Shown piece by piece: positions 8,566 through 15,241 of a stretch of DNA of 20,640 bases (positions within the stretch are counted from its first letter, which is position 1; each line of letters starts with the position of its first letter). A program made the translations under genes and the position numbers. The DNA is taken from the NCBI GenBank assembly GCA_045577695.1, contig JAZNIW010000015.1:1-20640 (forward strand), read 5' to 3'. This DNA is from UMGS1279 sp045577695 (lineage in GTDB: Bacteria; Bacillota; Clostridia; Oscillospirales; Acutalibacteraceae). The notes beneath the pieces are model-generated. The model did not search any database, was not told the DNA's origin, and saw only the letters and a program-made list of their open reading frames with translations.

Positions 8566-9528
8566 ATGAAAACAATTGGTGTATTAACGAGTGGCGGCGA
8601 TGCCCCGGGAATGAACGCTGCCGTTCGCTCGGTAGTGCGTTCGGCCATTTCAATGGGTATGAATGTTATGGGTATTCGCCACGGTTATAATGGCCTTATT
8701 GAAGGGGAAATTGAACCTCTCACCGTTCGTTCGGTTTCGGAAATTATTCATCGTGGTGGTACCGTTTTGTATACGGCCCGCAGCCCGAAATTTAAAACCG
8801 AAGAGGGAATTCGTCTAGCGGTAGAAAACTGTAAAAAATTCGGTATAGAAGGCATTGTGGTTATTGGCGGTGACGGTTCTTTCCGCGGCGCACGTGACCT
8901 TTCGTTGCAGGGTATTCCTTGCGTTGGTGTCCCCGGCACGATTGATAATGATATCGTCTGCACCGATTATACGATCGGTTTTGACACCGCAATGAACACG
9001 GTGGTAGAGATGGTTGACCGTTTGCGCGACACTGCCCAATCCCATGAACGTTGCAGTGTGGTTGAAGTAATGGGTCGTAACGCCGGTTATTTAGCCTTAC
9101 AAACCGGCCTTGCCGTGGGTGCAATTTCTACTCTTGTTCCGGAGATTCCTTGTGATATTTCTTCGGTTTGTAAAAAAATACAAGTAACCAGAAAAACCGG
9201 CAAACATCATTTTATTGTGATTGTAGCCGAAGGCGTTGATAAAACCGTCAATGAAATCGCCAAAGAAATCACAGATACCACCGGTGTGGAAGCACGTGCT
9301 ACCGTTCTGGGCCATGTACAACGCGGTGGTCGTCCGAGCGTACGTGACCGCGTAATGGCCAGTTATATGGGTTATGCTGCTGTGGAATTGCTTCATAAAG
9401 GAATTGGCAACCGAGTGATTGCTTACGATAAGGGGAATATTGTCAATTACGATATTTATGAGGCCTTGCAGATGGAAAAACGCTTTGACGTTGAGGGATA
9501 TCGCATTGTTGATGCTATTTCGGTTTAA
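8566..9528 (+). CDS. pfkA: ATP-dependent 6-phosphofructokinase
   Basis: The 320-residue product matches the length of bacterial PfkA, which phosphorylates fructose-6-phosphate with ATP in the committed glycolytic step. Visible motifs are LTSGGDAPGMNAAVR at the N-terminus, GGDGSFRGA near residue 102 with the glycine typical of ATP-using rather than PPi-using enzymes, the catalytic GTIDND and FDTAMNTV near residues 125-145, MGRNAGYLA near 170, and AEGVD and VQRGGRPS in the second half. An upstream in-frame TTG (8521) would add 15 residues, but GGAGG at 8553-8557 lies eight bases before this ATG and the protein then begins exactly as in relatives. Its own promoter and a terminator (9544-9577) make it a single-gene unit. 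Neighbouring hprK and the ROK kinase fit central sugar metabolism; pyruvate kinase, often next to pfkA, is not present. Confidence 0.97.
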   Translation: MKTIGVLTSGGDAPGMNAAVRSVVRSAISMGMNVMGIRHGYNGLIEGEIEPLTVRSVSEIIHRGGTVLYTARSPKFKTEEGIRLAVENCKKFGIEGIVVIGGDGSFRGARDLSLQGIPCVGVPGTIDNDIVCTDYTIGFDTAMNTVVEMVDRLRDTAQSHERCSVVEVMGRNAGYLALQTGLAVGAISTLVPEIPCDISSVCKKIQVTRKTGKHHFIVIVAEGVDKTVNEIAKEITDTTGVEARATVLGHVQRGGRPSVRDRVMASYMGYAAVELLHKGIGNRVIAYDKGNIVNYDIYEALQMEKRFDVEGYRIVDAISV

Positions 9529-9543
9529 ATGAAATCGCAAATT

Positions 9544-9577
9544 CGCCCGCGTGACTTCTGGCACGCAGGCGTTTTTT
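9544..9577 (+). terminator. Rho-independent terminator after pfkA
   Basis: CGCCCGCGTG (9544-9553) pairs with CACGCAGGCG (9562-9571) with one mismatch around an eight-base loop, followed by a run of six T. It lies 16 bases after the pfkA stop. Confidence 0.85.
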
Positions 9578-9644
9578 GTTGAAAACCAAAACGAAAGATG
9601 ATAGGATATAAATTCTACAAAAACAAATAAAATAAGGAAATTGT

Positions 9645-12119
9645 ATGAAATTACAAAAATTCAAGGTTACGGGTATGCACTGTGCTGCCTGCAGTGCGCG
9701 AGTGGAAAAAGCGGTTCAATCCGTGTCGGGTGTTACTGATTGCACGGTGAGCTTACTTACCAACACTATGGGGGTTTTGGGCGAGGCATCGGTCGAAGCG
9801 ATTATGGCTGCCGTAACAAAGGCGGGATATGGCATTGAGATCGAACAAAATACCGTGAAAAAATCGTTCGATGATTTTTCGAAGCAACGGGATGAATCTC
9901 GCCTTTTGCTGATTCGTTTTTTGCTTTCACTCGTTTTTTTGCTTTTTTTGTTATTGTTTTCCATGGGGCATACGATGTGGGGCATTCCCTTGTTACCTTT
10001 TTTTGAACACCATCCGGCTGCCATCGGGTTGGCGCAACTCTTGTTATCCGGCGCGATTCTTGTGATCAATCAAATCTTTTTTGTGCGTGGGGTGAAGGGG
10101 TTGCTTGGTTGTGCCCCCAATATGGATACCCTGATTTCGCTTGGTGCTTCGGCTTCCTTTTTATACAGCATCTATTTGCTGTTTGAAATAATGGCGGCAC
10201 CACTCAATGAGGCATTCGACTTACTCCATTCTCTCACCTTTGAGTCGGCCGGTATGATTTTAACCCTTATTACGCTGGGAAAATGGTTGGAGGCGCGCGC
10301 CAAAGGAAAAACCACCAATGCATTGCAGTCGCTTTTGCAGTTGCGCCCGAAAACCGCTACCTTGTGGCGTGAGGGAGCGGAAACTACAGTAGCGATTGAT
10401 GAGGTGAAGAAGGGAGATATTTTTTGTCTTCGCCCGGGCGATAGCGTGCCGGTAGACGGTGTAATTATTGAAGGAACAAGTGCTGTTTTGGAATCCCATT
10501 TAACCGGTGAAAGTCTGCCGGTGGAAAAAAAGGTTGGCGATGAAGTGGCGGCGGCCACCATTAATCAGTCTGGTTTCTTGCGTTGCGAAGCGACTCGCGT
10601 GGGTGAGGATACCACTCTTTCCCAAATCATCGCACTGGTGCAGGATGCGGCCACCACCAAAGCGCCGATTGCCAAAGTGGCCGACCGCGTTTCGGGAATA
10701 TTTGTACCGGTGGTGATGGGGATTGCCTTGGTTACCTTTTTACTTTGGTGGGGAACAGGATCTACGCTCGGATATGCGCTGGCACGAGGGGTTTCGGTGT
10801 TGGTTATCAGTTGTCCTTGTGCACTTGGTCTGGCGACACCGGTGGCCATTATGGTGGCAAGTGGGGTCGGTGCCAAGAGAGGCGTTTTGTTTAAAACGGC
10901 CGAATCGCTGGAGCAGATGGGCCGTGTGGATGCCGTAGTGCTGGATAAAACCGGCACCATCACCAAAGGCGAACCCTTTGTAACCGACCTTTTGACGGCC
11001 GACGGTATAAGTGAGTCTGACTTGGTAGCAACGGCCGCCGCATTGGAGCAAAACAGCGAACATCCCTTTGCCCGTGCGATTTTACGTTATGCCAAGCAAA
11101 AACAGATTTCCGTTTCGCCGGTGGAGGGATTTACGGTTTTCTCGGGGCAGGGATTGACCGCCAGCCAAAATGGCATTTCCTTATTCGGCGGAAAAGCCGA
11201 ATACATCGCCACGATAACCGACCTTGCTCCCGCTATACAAAAAAAGGTTGAAGAATGGGCCGAACAAGGAAAAACGCCCCTTTATTTTAGTAAAAATCAC
11301 CGCCTATTGGGGGTGATTGCTGTGGCCGATACCATTAAAGAGGATAGCGCGTTGGCAATTCAAGAGTTGCAGAAAATGGGCCTTTCGGTGGTTATGCTGA
11401 CCGGTGACAACCAAAAAACGGCCACTGCCATTGCCACACAGGTAGGCATTCAAGAAGTTGTTGCAAACGTTTTACCCTATGAAAAAGAGGCGGCTATTCG
11501 CCGGTTGCAACAAAATAAAAAGGTACTAATGGTGGGGGATGGCATAAATGATGCACCGGCCCTAACCCGTGCTGAGGTTGGTGTGGCGGTGGGCAATGGC
11601 ACCGATATCGCGATAGAAGCGGCTGATGTAGTTTTGATGAGAGATGGATTGCGCGGTGTCGTCACCGCCATTCGGCTCAGTCGTATCACATTGCGCACCA
11701 TTTATCAAAATCTGTTTTGGGCCTTTTTATACAACACCATCGGCATTCCTCTGGCGGCCGGTTTGTTTGTTCCTTTCTTCGGGTGGGAACTTAATCCGAT
11801 GTTCGGTGCAGCTGCAATGAGCCTTTCGAGCTTTTGTGTGGTTATCAATGCGCTACGGCTTAACTGCTTTCGAACTGAGAAAAAAACCAAACTGCGGATG
11901 AAAAAGGAGAAAAAGATTATGCAAGTTTCATTTTTGGTAAGGGGAATGATGTGTCCACGTTGTGAGGCACATGTACAAACGGCTTTAGAAGCCGTAGAGG
12001 GTGTGGTAAGAGCCACTGCCTCGCATACGGCGGGAAGCGTTACGGTTGAAACGAATCAAGAAATTTCTTTCGAACGGTTAAAATCCGCTGTTATTGCTGC
12101 CGGATACGAAGTTGAATAA
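9645..12119 (+). CDS. copA: Copper-type P1B ATPase with N- and C-terminal HMA domains
   Basis: The 824-residue protein is a heavy-metal P1B ATPase, most likely a Cu(I) exporter of the cytoplasmic membrane. In order: an N-terminal HMA domain with GMHCAAC (about residues 10-16); several membrane segments; the actuator TGES loop (about 287-290); the intramembrane metal motif SCPCALG (about 389-395); the phosphorylation site DKTGT (about 434); the HP motif of the nucleotide-binding domain (SEHPFARA); GDGINDAPAL (about 631); and two last membrane helices. A Lys-rich linker (about 743-758) then leads to a second HMA domain with GMMCPRC (about 768-774). The CPC motif and HMA sequences favour copper over zinc or cadmium. 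An in-frame ATG at 11919 with AAAGGAGA nine bases upstream could start the second HMA domain as a separate small protein. No CsoR, CopY or separate copZ gene is in the window, and no clear metal operator is seen; the promoter is not obvious. Strong terminators bracket the gene. Confidence 0.92.
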   Translation: MKLQKFKVTGMHCAACSARVEKAVQSVSGVTDCTVSLLTNTMGVLGEASVEAIMAAVTKAGYGIEIEQNTVKKSFDDFSKQRDESRLLLIRFLLSLVFLLFLLLFSMGHTMWGIPLLPFFEHHPAAIGLAQLLLSGAILVINQIFFVRGVKGLLGCAPNMDTLISLGASASFLYSIYLLFEIMAAPLNEAFDLLHSLTFESAGMILTLITLGKWLEARAKGKTTNALQSLLQLRPKTATLWREGAETTVAIDEVKKGDIFCLRPGDSVPVDGVIIEGTSAVLESHLTGESLPVEKKVGDEVAAATINQSGFLRCEATRVGEDTTLSQIIALVQDAATTKAPIAKVADRVSGIFVPVVMGIALVTFLLWWGTGSTLGYALARGVSVLVISCPCALGLATPVAIMVASGVGAKRGVLFKTAESLEQMGRVDAVVLDKTGTITKGEPFVTDLLTADGISESDLVATAAALEQNSEHPFARAILRYAKQKQISVSPVEGFTVFSGQGLTASQNGISLFGGKAEYIATITDLAPAIQKKVEEWAEQGKTPLYFSKNHRLLGVIAVADTIKEDSALAIQELQKMGLSVVMLTGDNQKTATAIATQVGIQEVVANVLPYEKEAAIRRLQQNKKVLMVGDGINDAPALTRAEVGVAVGNGTDIAIEAADVVLMRDGLRGVVTAIRLSRITLRTIYQNLFWAFLYNTIGIPLAAGLFVPFFGWELNPMFGAAAMSLSSFCVVINALRLNCFRTEKKTKLRMKKEKKIMQVSFLVRGMMCPRCEAHVQTALEAVEGVVRATASHTAGSVTVETNQEISFERLKSAVIAAGYEVE
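11919..12119 (+). CDS. Possible internally initiated CopZ-like copper chaperone
   Basis: Within the 3' end of copA, in the same frame, ATG (11919) is preceded by AAAGGAGA (11903-11910) at normal spacing. Translation from here would give a free 66-residue HMA protein beginning MQVSFLVRGMMCPRCEAH, the exact size and layout of CopZ chaperones. An earlier in-frame ATG lies at 11898. The site falls in a Lys-rich linker, where AAA/AAG/GAG codons can imitate a ribosome binding site by chance, so internal initiation is unproven. The same region is certainly translated as the C-terminal domain of CopA. Confidence 0.35.
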   Translation: MQVSFLVRGMMCPRCEAHVQTALEAVEGVVRATASHTAGSVTVETNQEISFERLKSAVIAAGYEVE

Positions 12120-12123
12120 ACCT

Positions 12124-12164
12124 AAAACACGCCTTGGTTTTTCGCAAAACCAAGGCGTGTTTTT
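12124..12164 (+). terminator. Rho-independent terminator after copA
   Basis: A perfect 14-bp stem, ACACGCCTTGGTTT (12127-12140) with AAACCAAGGCGTGT (12147-12160), small loop TTCGCA, followed by TTTT. A-rich bases before the stem could pair with the T run. It begins a few bases after the copA stop. Confidence 0.92.
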
Positions 12165-12175
12165 CGGCTATTTTC

Positions 12176-12204
12176 TTGCAATCAAGTTGAAAATCTGTTA
12201 AAAT
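12176..12204 (+). promoter_or_regulatory. uvrC promoter
   Basis: TTGCAA (12176-12181), 17-bp spacer, TAAAAT (12199-12204), located between the copA terminator and the uvrC start. No LexA/DinR-type operator was recognised around it. Confidence 0.65.
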
Positions 12205-12236
12205 AAAGGAAAACATAAAAAGAAAAAAGGGGGGAT

Positions 12237-14072
12237 ATGATCGTGGGTGTCAATCGGGAGGAGTTGCGCAAAAAAGCTATGGCGTTGCCGCTGCTCCCCG
12301 GTGTGTATTTGATGAAAAATAAAAGCGGTCAAATCATTTATATCGGCAAAGCAAAAAAACTAAAAAATCGAGTCAGCTCCTATTTTGGCAGTGATAAGCA
12401 ACATACGTTAAAGGTAAAATGTATGGTCGCGCAGGTAGAGGACTTTGATTATATTCTTTGCGACAGTGAGATGGAAGCCTTGTTGTTAGAGTGTTCTCTT
12501 ATCAAACAACATCAGCCCAAATACAACATTCTCCTCAAAGACGATAAAGGATATCACTATATTCGCATTACCAAGGGAGATTGGCCTACCATTCGAGAGG
12601 TTAAACAAAAACAAGACGACTGCGCAGAGTATTTAGGCCCCTACCATTCAGGGTGGATTTTGAAGCAAACGATTGATGAGGCACAAAAAATCTATCAACT
12701 TCCCCGTTGCAACAAACAATTTCCGCGAGATATCGGTAAAGGGCGACCCTGCCTGAATTATCATATCGGCCTTTGTGCTGCTCCTTGTAGCGGAAGAATG
12801 AAACAAGCCGAGTATTATGAAGCGGTTACTGCGGCAGTACAGTTCATTAAAGGGGGCAGTGCAGCCACCACCGCCTTGTTGGAAAAACAGATGCAACAGG
12901 CTGCGGAAAAACTGGATTTTGAACTGGCGGCCAAATTGCGCGACCGTATTCGTGCCTTGCAACGCTCTGCGGAAAAACAAAAGGTCATTACCTCCTCTTA
13001 TCCGCGGCAAACGGTTATTGCCTTATCCCGCAGCGAAACGGCCGTCTGCTTTGCAGCAATGGAGTTTAAACAAGGACATTTGTGTGATTTAAATTGCTTT
13101 TATCACGCCGCACCGGACGATTTGGTCAATGATCGCACCGAATTTGTTGAACGTTACTTCAGTATACGGCAGGAAATTCCGCCTCGCGTTGTTTTAGACG
13201 GTGAAATTGCCGATTTGCCCCTAATGGAAGAGTGGCTTTCGGCCCGTGCCGGAAAAAAGGTGCATATTATCTTGCCGCAAAAAGGCGAAATGCTTAAACT
13301 CGTGCAGATGTGCGCCTTTAATGCGGCCGAATATTTAGCAAAAAAAGAAGAACGGGAAACGCCGCAAACCGCCGCGTTGGATGAACTTTCCCGACTTCTT
13401 TCACTTCCATTACCGCCGCGCTATATCGAAGCTTACGATATTTCGCACACTATGGGAAGCGAAAATGTGGCCGGTATGACGGTGTTTGAAAACGGAAAGC
13501 CCCTAAAATCTGCCTATAAACGCTTTCAAATTAAAAGTTTTGCGGGACAGGACGATACCCGCTCTATGGCTGAGGTGCTTGACCGCCGCTTTATCGAATA
13601 CTACGCTCACCGTGCAAAAGGGGAGGAGAGCGGTTTTGGCCGTCTGCCCGATTTGATTCTGCTGGACGGCGGAAAGGGACAGGTGAATGCTGTTTTACCG
13701 ATACTGCAAAAACACGGTATTTCGGTTCCTTTGTTTGGTATGGTGAAAGACTCCAAACACCGCACTCGCGCTATTTCGGCCGGTGGGGGGGATATCGCCA
13801 TTCGCGCCAACCGTCGCGCCTATACTCTGGTGGCTACTATTCAGGAGGAAACCCACCGATTTGCCATCGCCTATCACCGTGCGAAGAGTCGTAAAAAGGG
13901 TCTTTCGGCCGAATTGACTTCGATTGATGGGGTGGGGATAGCCCGTGCCAAATTACTGTTGAAGGAGTTTCGCAGCGTTAAAGCGATCCGCGAGGCATCG
14001 GTTGAAGAATTGCGGGAACGAACCGGCATTCCGATGATGGTTTGCGAGGCGGTTTATCGGTACTATCATTGA
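12237..14072 (+). CDS. uvrC: Excinuclease ABC subunit C
   Basis: UvrC makes both incisions in nucleotide excision repair after recruitment by UvrB. The 611-residue product has the complete architecture: GIY-YIG nuclease (about 15-95, from LPGVYLMKNKSGQIIYIGKAKKL to the glutamate in EMEALLLE); a cysteine cluster near 159-185 with C-x13-C-x7-C-x3-C spacing resembling the Fe-S ligands reported for UvrC; the UVR motif that binds UvrB (about 213-240, QAAEKLDFELAAKLRDRIRAL); the RNase H-like nuclease with YDISHTMG near 400 and LLDGGKGQV near 475; and C-terminal tandem helix-hairpin-helix (about 558-611). The ribosome binding site AAGGGGGG is very close to the ATG (12237); GTG at 12243 in the same frame has better spacing and would shorten the protein by two residues. 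uvrA and uvrB are not in the window. The rpiB promoter overlaps its stop codon. Confidence 0.96.
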   Translation: MIVGVNREELRKKAMALPLLPGVYLMKNKSGQIIYIGKAKKLKNRVSSYFGSDKQHTLKVKCMVAQVEDFDYILCDSEMEALLLECSLIKQHQPKYNILLKDDKGYHYIRITKGDWPTIREVKQKQDDCAEYLGPYHSGWILKQTIDEAQKIYQLPRCNKQFPRDIGKGRPCLNYHIGLCAAPCSGRMKQAEYYEAVTAAVQFIKGGSAATTALLEKQMQQAAEKLDFELAAKLRDRIRALQRSAEKQKVITSSYPRQTVIALSRSETAVCFAAMEFKQGHLCDLNCFYHAAPDDLVNDRTEFVERYFSIRQEIPPRVVLDGEIADLPLMEEWLSARAGKKVHIILPQKGEMLKLVQMCAFNAAEYLAKKEERETPQTAALDELSRLLSLPLPPRYIEAYDISHTMGSENVAGMTVFENGKPLKSAYKRFQIKSFAGQDDTRSMAEVLDRRFIEYYAHRAKGEESGFGRLPDLILLDGGKGQVNAVLPILQKHGISVPLFGMVKDSKHRTRAISAGGGDIAIRANRRAYTLVATIQEETHRFAIAYHRAKSRKKGLSAELTSIDGVGIARAKLLLKEFRSVKAIREASVEELRERTGIPMMVCEAVYRYYH

Positions 14073-14097
14073 CAAAAAACTCCTTGTATGCTATGAT
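14069..14097 (+). promoter_or_regulatory. rpiB promoter
   Basis: Consensus TTGACA (14069-14074) overlapping the uvrC stop, 17-bp spacer, TATGAT (14092-14097) with extended -10 TGC (14089-14091). One of the strongest promoters in the window. Confidence 0.85.
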
Positions 14098-14134
14098 AAA
14101 AAGGTAAATAAACCAAAAAATGAGGAACTTTGTT

Positions 14135-14584
14135 ATGAAAATTGCTATCGGAAACGATCACGCCGGTGTGGCTTTAAAAAACCATATTCAACGGTATTTG
14201 GAGCAAAAAGGATATACTGTGGTCAATTTCGGCACCGATACTCAAGACAGCTGTGACTATCCACGCTACGGTAAATTGGTGGCCGATGCCGTTGTTTCCA
14301 AGGATTGTGATTTGGGTATCTTGATTTGCGGCACCGGTGTTGGCATTTCGATTGCGGCCAACAAGGTCAAGGGTGTTCGTGCGGTAGTCTGTTCCGAACC
14401 CTGCTCGGCCAAACTCTCCCGCGAACATAATCACGCCAATATCGTTGCGTTTGGGGCGCGCATTGTCGGGTCGGCTATGGCCGAAAGGATTGTTGATTCT
14501 TTTCTGTCGGCCACAGAAGATAACAGCCCGCGCCATCGTTCCCGTATTGATTTAATTACCGCTGTGGAAAACGGAACGTTATAG
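14135..14584 (+). CDS. rpiB: Ribose-5-phosphate isomerase B
   Basis: The 149-residue product is an RpiB/LacAB family sugar-phosphate isomerase, interconverting ribose-5-phosphate and ribulose-5-phosphate in the pentose phosphate pathway. Visible are the N-terminal IGNDHAG with D8 and H9, the SCDYPRYG segment, the catalytic Cys65 in LICGTGVG followed by Thr67 as in E. coli RpiB, and REHNHANIVAFGAR near residue 97. A single-gene protein of this length with the Cys argues for RpiB rather than paired LacA/LacB galactose-6-phosphate isomerase. An ATG 15 bases upstream (14120) is in frame, but GAGGA (14123-14127) seven bases before 14135 and the family N-terminus support the later start. It has its own strong promoter; the palindromic intergenic element begins 28 bases downstream. 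Confidence 0.94.
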   Translation: MKIAIGNDHAGVALKNHIQRYLEQKGYTVVNFGTDTQDSCDYPRYGKLVADAVVSKDCDLGILICGTGVGISIAANKVKGVRAVVCSEPCSAKLSREHNHANIVAFGARIVGSAMAERIVDSFLSATEDNSPRHRSRIDLITAVENGTL

Positions 14585-14611
14585 CACCGAAGAACGAAGA
14601 AAAGTGACCCC

Positions 14612-14643
14612 TTTAAATGCTTTGGCTAGCCAAAGCATTTAAA
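14612..14643. repeat. Perfect 32-nt palindrome
   Basis: TTTAAATGCTTTGGCT (14612-14627) is followed directly by its exact reverse complement (14628-14643). It has no T run after it, so it is not a classical terminator for rpiB, although it could form a cruciform or a hairpin at the 3' end of the rpiB transcript. Its right half begins the 59-nt direct repeat. Confidence 0.9.
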
Positions 14644-14686
14644 CCCGAACCAGCCTTAAATGGCTATTTTTAGGCATTTTTTAGCT
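14628..14686 (+). repeat. 59-nt direct repeat, copy 1
   Basis: Begins AGCCAAAGCATTT and includes CGAACCAGCCTTAAAT. It matches 15136-15194 at 53 of 59 positions by my alignment without gaps. AGCC-TTAAAT-GGCT within it can form a small hairpin before a short T run. Confidence 0.85.
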
Positions 14687-14901
14687 CGCCGTCATTCATA
14701 GGCGAAAGCCTTATGAACTCCGTTTCACCAAAATCTACACAAAAAATAACTCATTTAAGGTCGCAAGAGTTTTGCAAGCAACATTCTTTTTCGGTATACG
14801 CTCGGTATACACGGCAAAAACGAAGTGAATCTTTTCGGATTTACGAGGATTTTAACAATGTATAGCGAAAAATATGTCTTTCAAAACCTGATTCAAGTTT
14901 G

Positions 14902-14914
14902 AATGCTTTGGCTA
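14902..14914 (-). repeat. Inverted half-palindrome of the repeat family
   Basis: AATGCTTTGGCTA is the reverse complement of TAGCCAAAGCATT at 15135-15147. Together they bracket about 220 bases in the way the two halves of the 32-nt palindrome abut in copy 1. Confidence 0.7.
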
Positions 14915-14944
14915 CCCAAGTATGGTAAAAGAATAATAAAAAAC

Positions 14945-14984
14945 AACCTCCGATGATCGAATTAGACAACGATCATCGGAGGTT
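14945..14984 (-). terminator. Strong hairpin, probable terminator for minus-strand transcripts
   Basis: A perfect 15-bp stem, AACCTCCGATGATCG (14945-14959) with CGATCATCGGAGGTT (14970-14984), and a ten-base loop. Read on the minus strand it is followed by a T run (AAAAAA at 14938-14943); on the plus strand the T run is broken. It may end the transcript of the lipoprotein gene, about 260 bases past its stop, or be cargo of the repeat element. Confidence 0.6.
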
Positions 14985-15135
14985 TTGTTATAGCAAAAGT
15001 TACCGAGATATGCATAAGTGCAAAAATTCGAAATGCAATTGAAAGAAAGACGAATAAAAGGATGGAAAATGAACCAATGTCGGAGTTTCTCTCGATCACA
15101 GAAAATATTCACAAGCGTAAATAATCTACCAACAT

Positions 15136-15194
15136 AGCCAAAGCATTTGAACTCGAACCAGCCTTAAATAGCTATTTTTAGGAAGTTTTTGGCT
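15136..15194 (+). repeat. 59-nt direct repeat, copy 2
   Basis: Second copy of the unit at 14628-14686, six differences in 59. In this copy AGCCAAA (15136-15142) can pair with TTTGGCT (15188-15194), closing a larger hairpin. Confidence 0.85.
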
Positions 15195-15241
15195 AAGCAA
15201 AAATGTTCCATTATTAAAAGATGTAATTTTTTTCTATTTCA

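Larger units (their letters stand above)
14585..15241. other. Gene-poor intergenic region with palindromic repeats
   Basis: This stretch of about 650 bases between rpiB and the lipoprotein gene has no convincing complete gene. It holds the repeat elements listed separately, a GAAA-loop hairpin (14695-14717), a directly repeated TCGGTATAC (14791-14799 and 14802-14810), a strong hairpin (14945-14984) and two short open stretches that look like coding remnants. Base composition is more A/T-rich than in the flanking genes. Confidence 0.7.

Noticed and set aside
9579..9644. CopY, CsoR or standard promoter motif before copA
   Set aside because: TTGAAA (9579-9584) with TAGGAT at 17 bp is only a weak match and TATAAA (9607-9612) has no -35 at the right distance; no TACA-TGTA type operator was seen.
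14585..14643. Rho-independent terminator for rpiB at the 32-nt palindrome
   Set aside because: The hairpin is followed by AAAC rather than T residues, so it was listed as a palindrome and not as a terminator.
14912..15112. 66-codon minus-strand open frame in the intergenic region
   Set aside because: It runs through the perfect 15-bp hairpin and the repeat, lacks a ribosome binding site, and its translation resembles nothing I recognise.
14612..15194. CRISPR-like repeat array
   Set aside because: Only two unit copies with a long unequal spacing and alternating half-palindromes; no regular spacers and no cas genes.
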